Source: Phytoactinopolyspora limicola
GTDB lineage: Bacteria > Actinomycetota > Actinomycetes > Jiangellales > Jiangellaceae
Reading direction: 5' to 3'
Assembly (NCBI RefSeq): GCF_011320225.1
Contig: NZ_JAAOEN010000003.1
Coordinates: 186,001 to 250,000, forward strand
DNA length: 64,000 bases
Shown: one piece after another, positions 25,216 to 34,405 of the stretch
How positions within the stretch are numbered: position 1 is the first letter of the stretch
How the letters are laid out: the number at the start of each line of letters is the position of its first letter
Program-made: the position numbers and the translations under genes
Notes under the pieces: generated by a model
The model's database searches: none
Told to the model about the DNA's origin: nothing
Seen by the model: the letters and a program-made list of their open reading frames with translations, nothing else

Positions 25216-26073
25216 TCATCGGATGGCGGGGCGGAACCGGGTGACATGGACGGAGATGGTCACGCGCAGCGGGGAGGCCACGGCCAACAGCCGGCTGGCG
25301 CGTTCCGCGGCGGTCAGATGAAAGGCGCTGGGCCCCATTCCGATCAGTTGCTCGGCGGCGGCCCGATCGAGGTGGATCGAGTAGCGCAGTTCGTCGCTGC
25401 GCTCAGCCGTGAACCAGCCGCTCATCACCTCGTCAAGCCGTCGCTCCTTGTTCTCGTCCACGCTGATCAGGCCGAACGTCTCGACGAGCTCGGTCAGATG
25501 CTCCGCCGCGGGCGTCACCACGACGAGACACCCGCCGGGCCGCAGAACGCGGTGGAACTCGGTGACGTTGCGCGGGGCGAAGATGTCCGTCACCGCGGCG
25601 ACGGATCCGTCGCGGATCGGCAGGGTGCTCCAGGCGTCGGCGCCGATCGCGGCCGCACGTGGATGGGCGCGGGCGGCCCGCCGCAGCGCTGGTGTCGACA
25701 CGTCCATCGCCACTCCCCAGGCCGAGGGCACGGCGTCGAGGACGCGGGCCAGGTAATAGCCGGGGCCCGCACCGACGTCGAGCACCACCGGCCGCTCCCC
25801 CGGGGTCGCCGGCAGCCCGGCGGCCACCGAGGCGGTGACCGAGTCGGCGATCGGCGCGTAGTACCCGGCACCCAGGAACCCGGCGCGGTCGGCCAGCATG
25901 TCCGCGGTGTCGCCGGCGACGGCGCCGCGCCGTCCGGAGCGCAGGTTCACATACCCCTGCCGGGCCCGGTCGAACGAATGGCCGGCTAGACAGTGGAGCC
26001 CCTGGTTGCCCGGCGACAGGTGGGAACGGCAGACCGGGCAGGTGAGGATGTCGAGAACAGGTTCAGCCACCAC
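25216..26073 (-). CDS. 23S rRNA (guanine-N1)-methyltransferase, RlmA/TlrB family
   Basis: A protein of 285 residues. The N-terminal zinc motif is CPVCRSHLSPGNQGLHCLAGH (Cys x3, His), followed by FDRARQGYVNLR. The Rossmann methyltransferase core has VLDVGAGPGYYLARVLD near residue 97 and RNVTEFHRVLRPGG. The family methylates G745 (RlmAI) or G748 (RlmAII/TlrB) of 23S rRNA, at the macrolide exit tunnel. In actinobacteria TlrB gives resistance to tylosin and related 16-membered macrolides, acting together with Erm methylation. Whether this one is I or II type cannot be told by eye. Confidence 0.88.
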   Translation of the reverse strand: MVAEPVLDILTCPVCRSHLSPGNQGLHCLAGHSFDRARQGYVNLRSGRRGAVAGDTADMLADRAGFLGAGYYAPIADSVTASVAAGLPATPGERPVVLDVGAGPGYYLARVLDAVPSAWGVAMDVSTPALRRAARAHPRAAAIGADAWSTLPIRDGSVAAVTDIFAPRNVTEFHRVLRPGGCLVVVTPAAEHLTELVETFGLISVDENKERRLDEVMSGWFTAERSDELRYSIHLDRAAAEQLIGMGPSAFHLTAAERASRLLAVASPLRVTISVHVTRFRPAIR

Positions 26074-26122
26074 GCCCCCGATCTTCTCACCAGCCCAGCA
26101 GATTCGACCGCCGCCCGGCCGA

Positions 26123-26944
26123 TCACCGTGAGGTACGCCGCCGGAACAGCTGTCCAGAGACGGGGACGACGATGACGAGGATCCCGACGCACCAGGCCAC
26201 GGCCAGCCAGGCGTTGTTCCCGATCGGCGTGCCCATCAGCAGGCCACGCACAGTCTCGATGATCGGGGTGATCGGCTGGTGTTCGGCGAACCCGTGCAAA
26301 ACCGACGGCATCGTATCGGTGGGCACGAACGCACTGCTGACGTACGGCAGGAAGAGGATGAAGAAGGTAAACCCCGACGCCGCGTCCGGACTCTTCGCGA
26401 TCAGTCCGAACATCACCGACACCCACGTCATCGTCAGGATGAACAGGGCGATGACACCGACCGCACCCAACCAGTCCAGCACCGAGCCGGTCGGGCGGAA
26501 CCCCATGACCAGGGCCAAGCTGATCACTAAGCCGGTGGCGAACAGGTTCCGCGCCATGCTGGCGACCACGTGCCCGAACACCACGATCCAGTTCGCGATA
26601 GGCAAGGTGCGGAAGCGGTCGATGACGCCGGTGGCCATGTCGTTGGTGACGTTGACCGCGGTGACGGCGGCGCCGAAGCCGGCACACAGGAGGATGATGC
26701 CCGGAACGACATAGTTGATGTATTCGGTGCCGACCTCGATGGCGCCGCCGAATACGTAGACGAACAAGACCAGAAGCATGATCGGCAGGAACACGCTCAT
26801 GAACAGCGCGTCGAGGTTGCGGATCGTGTGGCGCATGCCGCGGCCCACGAGCACCAACGCGTCGCTGACCGCCCACCGCAGCCGGGGTCGGGGATTGTGT
26901 CGACGGATCTTGTGGGCGGGTGCCTGGTCGATGATGGCGGTCAT
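26123..26944 (-). CDS. ABC-2 type permease, DrrB-like
   Basis: A protein of 273 residues with about six transmembrane helices, for example FLPIMLLVLFVYVFGG, GIILLCAGFGAAVTAVNV and VGVIALFILTMTWVSVMFGL. The segment MATGVIDRFRTLPIANW is typical of DrrB/daunorubicin-type exporters. Its ATG overlaps the stop of the ATPase gene. Together they form a two-gene drug exporter under a divergent TetR. Confidence 0.92.
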   Translation of the reverse strand: MTAIIDQAPAHKIRRHNPRPRLRWAVSDALVLVGRGMRHTIRNLDALFMSVFLPIMLLVLFVYVFGGAIEVGTEYINYVVPGIILLCAGFGAAVTAVNVTNDMATGVIDRFRTLPIANWIVVFGHVVASMARNLFATGLVISLALVMGFRPTGSVLDWLGAVGVIALFILTMTWVSVMFGLIAKSPDAASGFTFFILFLPYVSSAFVPTDTMPSVLHGFAEHQPITPIIETVRGLLMGTPIGNNAWLAVAWCVGILVIVVPVSGQLFRRRTSR

Positions 26945-27900
26945 GCCGCGTTTCCTTCCGCGTCGTCCTGGATGGTGCCCGTCAGGCTGAAGAACACGTC
27001 GTCGAGGGTCGGTTTCAGCAATGCGAGATCCGCGACTTTGACACCGGCCGCATCGAGTGCGGTCAGGATCTGCCGGACGTCGTCCGGTCCGTCCACGGCC
27101 AAACTCAGCTTCGTGTCCGGTTCGTGCCGGCGGATCGTGTCGACGCCTATGACGCCGGCTGCCGCCGTGAGTTCGGCCGAGCCGGCGAACTCCAGCTCCA
27201 GCCGTTCGTTTCCGATGGTCGACTTCAGGTCGGCCGGGGTACCTTCGGCGATGATGCGGCCGTGATCGATCACTGCTACCCGATCGGCCAGTTGGTCGGC
27301 CTCTTCCAGATACTGGGTGGTCAGCAGGAGGGTGATACCGGACTCCACCAGCTCACGGATCACGTTCCACATGCTCTGGCGGCTGCGTGGGTCCAGCCCT
27401 GTGGTGGGTTCGTCCAGGAAGATGATTGGCGGTTTGGCGATCAGGCTGGCGGCGAGATCCAGTCGGCGACGCATCCCGCCCGAGTAGGTTTTGACCGGCC
27501 GCTTTCCCGCCTCGACCAGGTCGAACTGCTCGAGCAACTCGTCCGCCCGCTGTCGTGCGGCGGACTTACCGAGGTGGTAAAGCCGGCCGATCATTACGAG
27601 GTTCTCGTGTCCGGTCAGGATCTCGTCGACGGTTGCGTACTGTCCGGCGATCCCCACGACGCTACGCACCTCGTTCGGTGCCCGCGAGACGTCGTGTCCG
27701 CCGACGGTGGCTACTCCCCCATCGGCCGGGAGGAGCGTGCTCAAGATCCGCACGGCGGTTGTCTTGCCGGCCCCGTTGGGCCCCAGCAGGGCCAGCACGG
27801 CACCGCGCTCGACGACGAGGTCGACGCCCTTCAACACCTCCGTCTTGCCGAAGGATTTTCGCAGTCCGCTGGCTTCGATAGCTGGTGGCGATTCGGTCAT
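26941..27900 (-). CDS. ABC transporter ATP-binding protein, DrrA-like
   Basis: A protein of 319 residues. Walker A is GPNGAGKTTAV near residue 40, the signature is YSGGMRRRLDLAA near 140 and Walker B is PIIFLDEPTTGLDP near 159. The C-terminal DrrA-type domain (FFSLTG) is present. Daunorubicin-resistance ATPases of this type energise export of hydrophobic drugs. Promoter and operator lie in the 119-bp divergent gap to the tetR gene. Confidence 0.93.
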   Translation of the reverse strand: MTESPPAIEASGLRKSFGKTEVLKGVDLVVERGAVLALLGPNGAGKTTAVRILSTLLPADGGVATVGGHDVSRAPNEVRSVVGIAGQYATVDEILTGHENLVMIGRLYHLGKSAARQRADELLEQFDLVEAGKRPVKTYSGGMRRRLDLAASLIAKPPIIFLDEPTTGLDPRSRQSMWNVIRELVESGITLLLTTQYLEEADQLADRVAVIDHGRIIAEGTPADLKSTIGNERLELEFAGSAELTAAAGVIGVDTIRRHEPDTKLSLAVDGPDDVRQILTALDAAGVKVADLALLKPTLDDVFFSLTGTIQDDAEGNAA

Positions 27901-27938
27901 GAGTTGCCGTTCCCCTTCAGATATGTGTGTGCGCTGTA

Positions 27939-27980
27939 AACTGTATGCGCTATAGACTAAGATCTATGCTATACACAGTT
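27939..27980. promoter_or_regulatory. Dyad operator in the drrAB/tetR divergent gap
   Basis: AACTGT (27939-27944) mirrors ACAGTT (27975-27980), and ATAGA (27952-27956) mirrors TCTAT (27963-27967); both pairs share the same centre at 27959/27960. The region is AT-rich and contains TATA-like boxes for both directions. It is the expected binding site of the TetR protein encoded at 28020. Confidence 0.65.
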
Positions 27981-28019
27981 CTAGGATTGGCGTCAACACG
28001 GATCCATCGAGAGGACGGT

Positions 28020-28838
28020 ATGAGCGCGGACCTGCCAGCTGACAGCTACCCCTTGCGCACCCTGGAGCTGTTATGGGGACGTACCGCCCCGTCCAGCCGT
28101 GGTCCCAAGCCAACCCTGAGCGTGCCGAAGATCGTCCGCACCGCTATCGGGATCGCCGATGAGGAGGGCCTCGACGCCGTGTCGATGCGTCGGGTCGCCG
28201 AAGAGCTCGGTTTCACCACCATGTCGATCTACCGGCATATCCCGAGCAAAGAAGACCTACTCGACCTCATGCAGGACGCCGCCGCGGAGTTTCCGGCCGA
28301 TGTCGACCCCGAATCCATGCCGGCCGACTGGCGCGCCGCGGTGCACTGGTGGGCGCGGCACAACATCACCATGTTCCGGCGCCACCCGTGGTGGCTGGAT
28401 CTGCCGATCAGCACGCCGCCCATGGGCCCCCACCACATCCGGTGGATGGACCTCATGCTGCGGGCGCTGGCCCCGTCCGGTCTAGCGGCTGAACAGAAGC
28501 TCGGCGTGCTGATGCTGATCAGCATGTACACACTCAGCGTCGGCCGGCTCGACCAGTCCATGCGACGCGGTGCGGTGCGCACCGGCGTCAATCCCGAACA
28601 ATGGGAGTCCGTCTACACGACCATGCTGGCCGAGGTGGTCGACCCACGTGAGTTCCCCGCGGTGGCCGAACTCGTGAAGGACCGTGCTTTCACCTACCGC
28701 GGTACGAGTGTGCAGGATCCGGAGCAGCTCGGCGAGGTGCCGGCCGACCCTGCCCACGATGAGGCGTATCAGGATCTCGCGTACGGCCTGGACGTCATCC
28801 TCGACGGTATCGAGGCGCTCATCGCCGGTTCCCGGTGA
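28020..28838 (+). CDS. TetR family regulator with TetR_C domain
   Basis: A protein of 272 residues. The HTH is SMRRVAEELGFTTMSIYRHIPSK near residues 57-79. The C-terminal part has the TetR_C segments common in regulators of DrrAB-type exporters (HWWARHNITMFRRHPWWLD). Start ATG 28020 follows GAGAGGA. It is divergent from drrA and very likely controls it. The end is only 22 bp from the convergent permease gene. Confidence 0.92.
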   Translation: MSADLPADSYPLRTLELLWGRTAPSSRGPKPTLSVPKIVRTAIGIADEEGLDAVSMRRVAEELGFTTMSIYRHIPSKEDLLDLMQDAAAEFPADVDPESMPADWRAAVHWWARHNITMFRRHPWWLDLPISTPPMGPHHIRWMDLMLRALAPSGLAAEQKLGVLMLISMYTLSVGRLDQSMRRGAVRTGVNPEQWESVYTTMLAEVVDPREFPAVAELVKDRAFTYRGTSVQDPEQLGEVPADPAHDEAYQDLAYGLDVILDGIEALIAGSR

Positions 28839-28860
28839 TCGAAGGTTATTCGAGCACCGG

Positions 28861-29805
28861 CTATTTGAGGACACCCGCGGTCAGCCCGGCCTGGATACGT
28901 TTCTGGAACAGGATGTAGACGATCAACACCGGCAGCAGCGCGATCACCAGGCCAGCGAACAGAGCGGTCCAATCGGCCCGGAACCCCGTCTGCGCGGCGA
29001 GCACACCCAGACCTTGTGCGAGTACCCGTTTGTCGCTGTCCTGCATGATCACCAACGGCAGCACGTACTGATTCCAGTGACCAAGGAAGTTGAACAGGGC
29101 AAGACTGATCAACCCGGGCTTGGCCATGGGCAACATCACCCGGAAGAACAGCGAGAAATGGGAGCAGCCGTCCACGATGCCGGCTTCGGCGACCGCCGTC
29201 GGCAGCGTGCGGAAGAACGCGGTCAGGAAGAACACCGTGAACGGCATCGAAAATGCCGTATACACCAGCGCAAGGCTGAAGTAGCTGTTCAACCCGAGGA
29301 ACTGCCCGACGAACGGAAGGTCGCCGAGGTTGCGCACGATGAAGAACATCGGCACCAACGCCAGGAAGACCGGCAGGACGAGTCCGCCGACGAACCCGAA
29401 GTAGATGATCCGGTTGCCGGGAAAGTCGTAGCGCGCCAACACGTAGGCGCCCATGGCGCCGAACAGCATCGTCATGGTCAATGACATCGACACGACGATG
29501 ACGCTGTTGAGGAAGTACTGGCCGATGTTGGCCGCTGACCACGCCCGGGCGAAGTTGTCCCACTCCAGCCCGCTGGGGAAACCCATCGGATCGGTGCGGA
29601 ACTCGCCGTTGGTCTTGAACGACGAGATGATCGCCCAGAGCAACGGCAGGGTCGTGATCAGCCCCCAGAGCAGAAGGAAACCACCGTTGAGAATGCCGAC
29701 GGCTTTCGCGCCGATGCCGACGCCCGGCTGGCGACGTCCGGGCGCGGGGCCACCCGCCGACGGTCGCTGCGCCGTGGGGGGTGGGGTCACCAGGTCTTTC
29801 GCCAT
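28861..29805 (-). CDS. Carbohydrate ABC transporter permease (NgcG-like)
   Basis: A protein of 314 residues with six membrane helices and the inner-membrane EAA motif AEAGIVDGCSHFSLFFRVMLP. The N-terminus is a Pro/Gly-rich cytoplasmic extension. Start ATG 29805 overlaps the stop of the upstream permease. It is the last gene of a five-gene minus-strand operon (RpiR, SIS, binding protein, two permeases). No ATPase is present in the cassette; such importers commonly share the multitask MsiK ATPase encoded elsewhere. Confidence 0.9.
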   Translation of the reverse strand: MAKDLVTPPPTAQRPSAGGPAPGRRQPGVGIGAKAVGILNGGFLLLWGLITTLPLLWAIISSFKTNGEFRTDPMGFPSGLEWDNFARAWSAANIGQYFLNSVIVVSMSLTMTMLFGAMGAYVLARYDFPGNRIIYFGFVGGLVLPVFLALVPMFFIVRNLGDLPFVGQFLGLNSYFSLALVYTAFSMPFTVFFLTAFFRTLPTAVAEAGIVDGCSHFSLFFRVMLPMAKPGLISLALFNFLGHWNQYVLPLVIMQDSDKRVLAQGLGVLAAQTGFRADWTALFAGLVIALLPVLIVYILFQKRIQAGLTAGVLK

Positions 29806-30812
29806 CACCCTAGCTCCACTCGCTCGCGGCGCAACACGCGCATGAATATGACGACGATGGTCATCGTCAGGAACAACATCAACACGCCGATGGCGGCGGC
29901 ATAACCGAACCGGCTGCTGGCGAACGCCTCCCGGTAGATGGCGACCCCTAAGACGTCGCCGGCACCCTCGACGCCGCCATTGACCCCCAACATGATGTGC
30001 ACGATGGCGAAGCCGTCCATGGCCTGGATAGCCATGTAGACCCAGCCCACCTGGACGGTGTCCCATACCAGTGGCAACGTCACCTTGCGGAAGGTCGTGA
30101 ACCGGCTGGCCCCGTCGAGCAGGGCCGCCTCGTAGATGTCACGTGGAACCGACTGCATCGCCGCGGAGAACAACACCACGTAGAAGCCGACGAACGACCA
30201 CGTCATGACGAGAACAACAACCCAGATCAAGTACCGGGGTTCACCTAGCCAGAGCCGGGTCAGCGACTCGAGACCGATCTTGCTGAGGAAGGTGTTGATG
30301 ATCCCGCCCGCACTCTCCGGGGCGAAGACGTACTTGAACAGGACCCCGACGATGGCGATGGACAAGACCTGCGGGAAGAAGTACACCACTCGGTAGATCG
30401 ACGAGCCACGTACTCCGGCGACGGCGGCGTTGCGCCGCCGTCCACCCACGTTCAGCATCGATGCGAAGAACAGCCCGAGCGCCAGCGTGAGGACCGGCAC
30501 GAACACCAACAGGATCAGGTTGTTCCGCAGCGCCGTCCTGATTTGGTCGTCGTTCCACATCCGGACGTAGTTGTCGAACCCAATGAAGTTCTGGGTAGCG
30601 GTCAACCCGCTCCAGTCGGTCATCGAGATATAGATCGCCTGGAGATAGGGCGACAACATGTAGATGGCGTAGACCGCGACCGGAGGCAGCAGGAACGTCA
30701 CGATGAAGAGGTATTTGCCGCGCCTCATCGGGTCGCTGGCCCGTCGGGTCTGGGGCCGGTGTGGCCGGGCGCGTTTCGCGGGCGCCCGGCCGGCCGGTGT
30801 CGACAGCGTCAT
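29805..30812 (-). CDS. Carbohydrate ABC transporter permease (NgcF-like)
   Basis: A protein of 335 residues with six membrane helices, starting with YLFIVTFLLPPVAVYAIYML, and the EAA loop YEAALLDGASRFTTFRKVTLP. It is the first permease of the sugar importer, 35 bp downstream of the binding protein gene. Together with its partner it forms the membrane pore for an amino sugar or its dimer. Confidence 0.9.
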   Translation of the reverse strand: MTLSTPAGRAPAKRARPHRPQTRRASDPMRRGKYLFIVTFLLPPVAVYAIYMLSPYLQAIYISMTDWSGLTATQNFIGFDNYVRMWNDDQIRTALRNNLILLVFVPVLTLALGLFFASMLNVGGRRRNAAVAGVRGSSIYRVVYFFPQVLSIAIVGVLFKYVFAPESAGGIINTFLSKIGLESLTRLWLGEPRYLIWVVVLVMTWSFVGFYVVLFSAAMQSVPRDIYEAALLDGASRFTTFRKVTLPLVWDTVQVGWVYMAIQAMDGFAIVHIMLGVNGGVEGAGDVLGVAIYREAFASSRFGYAAAIGVLMLFLTMTIVVIFMRVLRRERVELG

Positions 30813-30847
30813 ACTGATGGGTCCTCGAGCGTTCGACGACGGTGTGT

Positions 30848-32329
30848 TTACCGGGACTGCTTGTTCACGGAGTCGTCCTCGCGGAACTCCCGTGCGACGT
30901 CCTCACACCGCTCGACCCACTCATCGACGTCCACGGCGCCACGCAGCAGCGCACCGGTGGCTTGGTCGATCCCCGGGTTCTCCATCGTCGGGTACCACGT
31001 CGGGTAGAGCCAGTTGATGATGTTCTCACCAGCGGCCTCCAAAGCCGCCTGGGCCGACGACAACCCAGGGGCCTCCAGCTCGACACCTTCCGAACCACCC
31101 ACCACCGACGTGAGGCTGGTGACCGTCTCGGTGAAGCCGCGGGCTCCATCGAGCGAGATCATCGCCCGCATGTACTCCATACCCGCGCGGGGGTTGTTTG
31201 CCTGAGCGGGAACGAAGTAGGGCTCCCCCGCCGTCGCCCGCAGCGTCTCCACGGGCAGCACCGCGTCCGTGGACAGCAGCGGGTCGGGCATCATAGCCAG
31301 CTCGAACGTTGGGTCCTCGGCGATGGCGTCGGCCTCTTCGTTCTCGATCCACGAACCAGAGGGGCAGAACACGGCTTCACCTCGGGCCCAGAGCCCCTGG
31401 GCGTCCCGGAACTCCATGCCTTCGACACCTTCGAGGTAGTAGCCGCGTTGCCCCAGGTCCCACAGGGCATGGGCGGCCTCGCGGATGGCCTCGTGGCCCC
31501 ACGCACCCTCTTCCAGGTTGTCGATCGCGACCAGGATGTCGGGCCCGGCCAGTTTGGTGGCCATACACAGCAGTGGCCAGTTCATGTACCGCGGTGCCGT
31601 GACTCCCTGATAGACCCACGGGGCGATGCCGTGATCGGCGATGTCGGCACACACGTCCAGCATCTCGTCCCAGGTGGTCGGGACCGGCCAGCCGTTCTCG
31701 TCCATGAGGGTCTTGTTGTACCAGGTGCCGTAGACGGTGAACGTGTAGTTCAACACGTAGGGGATCCCGTCGCGGCTGCCCAGCTCGACGGTGCCGGGCA
31801 GCAGCATGTCCCGCACCGGGACGCTGGGGTCGTCCCAGCTGGGTGCGTCGAGCAGGTCGGTCAGGTCTTGGACCAGGCCGTCGGCGATGAGTTGGCCGGT
31901 GTCCATCTGGCCGTCGCCGGAGTTGTTGACGAAGTCCGGCGGGTCGCTGGCGGCGAACCGAGCCTGAAGCTCACCACCGATATCAACGGCGGCTCGGTGG
32001 TTGATCTCGACGTCGGGCCAGCGTTCGCCGAAGATCGGCTGGTGCACGTCGGTGGCGTAGGTGTCACCGAAGCCGCCGTCGAAGATGTAGATCTCGACCG
32101 GCTCGTTCTCCGGGATTCCCAAGGGGTTGTCGTCGCTGACCTCGGGCGGTGGGTCGCCGCTATCGTCGCCGTTGCCGTCCCCGTTGTCGTCTCCGCCTCC
32201 GGTGGCGCACGAGGCCAGGAAGGCGCTCCCCGGGCCCAACGCCATGCCACCGACGGCCAGCCGTTGCAGGAACGTGCGCCGGCTGGGCTCGGTCGAGGTG
32301 ATCAACTTCCGATTGGTGCTACTCGCCAT
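30848..32329 (-). CDS. Sugar-binding lipoprotein of NgcE type (N-acetylglucosamine/chitobiose)
   Basis: About 493 residues from ATG 32329, chosen because AAGGAG has good spacing; GTG 32338 is also open. The N-terminus has a twin-arginine signal (SRRTFLQ) and a lipobox (LASC), then an acidic linker (GGGDDNGDGNGDDSGD). The mature part is a family-1 solute-binding protein (YVLNYTFTVYGTWYNKTLMD; GEAVFCPSGSWIENE). The NgcE assignment rests on overall resemblance and on the neighbouring N-acetylglucosamine-type kinase, SIS protein and RpiR regulator. Confidence 0.82.
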   Translation of the reverse strand: MASSTNRKLITSTEPSRRTFLQRLAVGGMALGPGSAFLASCATGGGDDNGDGNGDDSGDPPPEVSDDNPLGIPENEPVEIYIFDGGFGDTYATDVHQPIFGERWPDVEINHRAAVDIGGELQARFAASDPPDFVNNSGDGQMDTGQLIADGLVQDLTDLLDAPSWDDPSVPVRDMLLPGTVELGSRDGIPYVLNYTFTVYGTWYNKTLMDENGWPVPTTWDEMLDVCADIADHGIAPWVYQGVTAPRYMNWPLLCMATKLAGPDILVAIDNLEEGAWGHEAIREAAHALWDLGQRGYYLEGVEGMEFRDAQGLWARGEAVFCPSGSWIENEEADAIAEDPTFELAMMPDPLLSTDAVLPVETLRATAGEPYFVPAQANNPRAGMEYMRAMISLDGARGFTETVTSLTSVVGGSEGVELEAPGLSSAQAALEAAGENIINWLYPTWYPTMENPGIDQATGALLRGAVDVDEWVERCEDVAREFREDDSVNKQSR

Positions 32330-32404
32330 CTCTGCCACTCCTTCTCGAACCGCTCTGTTCAGGCTTGATGGGGCAGGTGCCCGGCCGGCGCTGGACGGCG
32401 ACGC

Positions 32405-33211
32405 TCAGCCGCCGCGCCGGATTCGGCCCTGGTACCGCTTGAGTAGTGCTTCGTTGTGGGTGTCCCCGCCGGGCACGTTGGCGGAGAGGTAGACAGGGGG
32501 GTCCTCGCCGGCCGCGAGCAGCCGACGCACCACCTCTGCCGTGAGGAACTGCGCCAGCAGTGCCGACGTGATGGTCGACACCGCACAGACCGCGCCGCCG
32601 CCGGGTAGGGGCAGCACGGCATCTCCGAACGGGCCACCGTTGTCGAGCACCACATCCGCAAAATTGGAAAGTTTCCTGCCAGAAGGATGTCGCGACTCTA
32701 CTCGTGCGCTATGGGCGAGGGAAGTGATGGTGACCAAAGCGTGACCACGTTCTTTTGCGAGGCTGGCCAACCCCACCACACTCCCGTTGATCCCGGAGTT
32801 CGACACGATCACGAACGCGTCAGCCGGGTCGACCGGGGTTGCCTCGTACAGGCGCCGCCCGATGTCGGGATCACGTTCGGCATGCGGGTCGGCGAGAATA
32901 CCCGGCGACTCCCCGTTCTGCACCACTAGGTCGCGCAGTGCAATCCGATTGGACGGGATCAGGCCACCGGCTCGGCCGGCGATCTCCATCGCCACTGCCT
33001 GCGAGTGGCCGGTGCCGAACGCCTGAATCACCCCGCCTCGCTGGATGGACTCCGCGAGCAGGTCGGCGGCGCGAGCGACGTTCTCCATCTCCTGCTCGGT
33101 AACCCGTTGGATAGCGTCGCGCATCTCGGTGAGGTATGCCTGTGCACTTACCGGCCCGGCCGGACTCGTGGTCGGGTGCGCATCTGGCGGCTTCGCGATG
33201 TCGTCGTCCAC
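32405..33211 (-). CDS. SIS domain sugar-phosphate protein
   Basis: A protein of 268 residues, GTG start adjoining the RpiR stop (TAGGTG). The N-terminal helical part is followed by an SIS fold: VIQAFGTGHSQAVAMEIAGR, DAFVIVSNSGINGSVVGLA and GHALVTITSL. It resembles isomerases or MurQ-like etherases of amino-sugar phosphates; no catalytic Glu typical of MurQ is identified. A paralogue is found at 49703-50479 in the second sugar cassette. Confidence 0.88.
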   Translation of the reverse strand: MDDDIAKPPDAHPTTSPAGPVSAQAYLTEMRDAIQRVTEQEMENVARAADLLAESIQRGGVIQAFGTGHSQAVAMEIAGRAGGLIPSNRIALRDLVVQNGESPGILADPHAERDPDIGRRLYEATPVDPADAFVIVSNSGINGSVVGLASLAKERGHALVTITSLAHSARVESRHPSGRKLSNFADVVLDNGGPFGDAVLPLPGGGAVCAVSTITSALLAQFLTAEVVRRLLAAGEDPPVYLSANVPGGDTHNEALLKRYQGRIRRGG

Positions 33212-34174
33212 CTACTGCCCTACCTTCTTCACTCGTGGACCCTTTCGATGGCCACTGACGGCGTCGGCCGTCATCTTCAGCGCGGCGATCGTCTGCTCGT
33301 GCCGCCGCTGAGCCACCGCCACGTAAACGAGGTCGAGGACGATGATCTGCGGGAGCCGGGACGCCATCGGCGCCGGGCGGAAGGTCGTCTCGTGAGTGGC
33401 CGTGGTCAGGACGATGTCGGCGACCTCCACCAGTGGCGAGTCGGGCACGTTGGTCAGCGCCACGGTCGTGGCGCCGCTGCTGGCGGCGACCGACAACATC
33501 TCCAGCGTTTCCCGAGTGGCGCCGGAGTGCGAGATGCCGATGGCGACGTCTCCGGGTTTGAGCAGGACCGAACTGGTCAAGCCGGAGTGGACGTCGCCCC
33601 AGGCCCAGGTTGGTACACCGATCCGATGCAGGCCGAGCTGCATCTTCCCAGCCACCAGGGTGCTGCCGCCGGCACCGTAGAGGTCGACCCGGCCCGCACT
33701 GTTGATGGCATCGGCCGCGCGGTCCACCGCTGCGAGGTCGAGTTGGGCCACCGTCTCCTGAATGGCGCGGATCTCCGCGGTCGCGACCAGGCTGGCCACC
33801 CGGTCGAGCGGGTCGGTGGGGCTGATCTCCCGCCCGATGTCGATCTCCCAGCCGGCGACCGACGATGATCGCCCGGTCTCCTCCGCCATCGCCAGGCGCA
33901 GATCGGCATACCCGGGCAGACCCAGCGCCCGGCAGAAACGGGTCACCGTCGCCGGAGACGTCCCGCTACGTTCGGCCGTCTCCAAGATGGTGGATCTGGC
34001 CACCCACGCCGGGGCCGACAGGACCTGCTCCCCCACCCGTTGCAGCGCGGTCGGCAGGTTGGGCAGCATCGCCCGAGTCCGCGCCAGGACGGCGTCACCG
34101 CTGAGCCGCTCCCCCGGCCACCCCGCGTCGTCACCGGATGTCGGTCCGGACGGCGGGGCCGATTGCTCCGTCAC
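33212..34174 (-). CDS. MurR/RpiR family transcriptional regulator
   Basis: 320 residues from GTG 34174, which has AAAGGAG 6 bp upstream. An N-terminal HTH_6 domain (STILETAERSGTSPATVTRFCRALGLPGYADLR) is followed by an SIS domain (RVDLYGAGGSTLVAGKMQ; DVAIGISHSGATRETLEML). The SIS part senses a sugar phosphate. It heads the amino-sugar operon and is divergent from the kinase gene, so it probably controls both. Confidence 0.92.
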   Translation of the reverse strand: MTEQSAPPSGPTSGDDAGWPGERLSGDAVLARTRAMLPNLPTALQRVGEQVLSAPAWVARSTILETAERSGTSPATVTRFCRALGLPGYADLRLAMAEETGRSSSVAGWEIDIGREISPTDPLDRVASLVATAEIRAIQETVAQLDLAAVDRAADAINSAGRVDLYGAGGSTLVAGKMQLGLHRIGVPTWAWGDVHSGLTSSVLLKPGDVAIGISHSGATRETLEMLSVAASSGATTVALTNVPDSPLVEVADIVLTTATHETTFRPAPMASRLPQIIVLDLVYVAVAQRRHEQTIAALKMTADAVSGHRKGPRVKKVGQ

Positions 34175-34270
34175 GGTTGGCTCCTTTGCTTCCCTCGTGC
34201 GCAGCTGAGCGTTACTGTCCTGGTAGGCACCGGCGTATCGGCCAGTGATGGCGGTTGAGCGACCCTTGGT

Positions 34271-34339
34271 TGTGAGTTTCACATCTCATGGCGTGCGATA
34301 ATGTTCTGAAAACTATTTCTGGCAGCTCTCCGGTGTCAA
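34271..34339 (-). promoter_or_regulatory. Promoter and candidate RpiR operator
   Basis: On the minus strand, TTGACA (34339-34334) and TAGTTT (34315-34310) are spaced by 18 bp and point to the rpiR operon. The palindrome TGTGAGTTTCACA (34271-34283) lies about 20 bp past the expected start, where a repressor would block transcription. A GATAAT on the plus strand near 34297 could serve the kinase gene. Confidence 0.6.
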
Positions 34340-34405
34340 GACTTTCTCCATAGGTTGCCGAAAGCGTGACATCGTTGCCGGCTCGAACGAGACGTGAGGT
34401 GGCGT

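Noticed and set aside
30842-32368. A 508-codon plus-strand frame
   Set aside because: It is the antisense shadow of the NgcE-like binding protein gene, whose signal peptide, lipobox and family motifs are clear.
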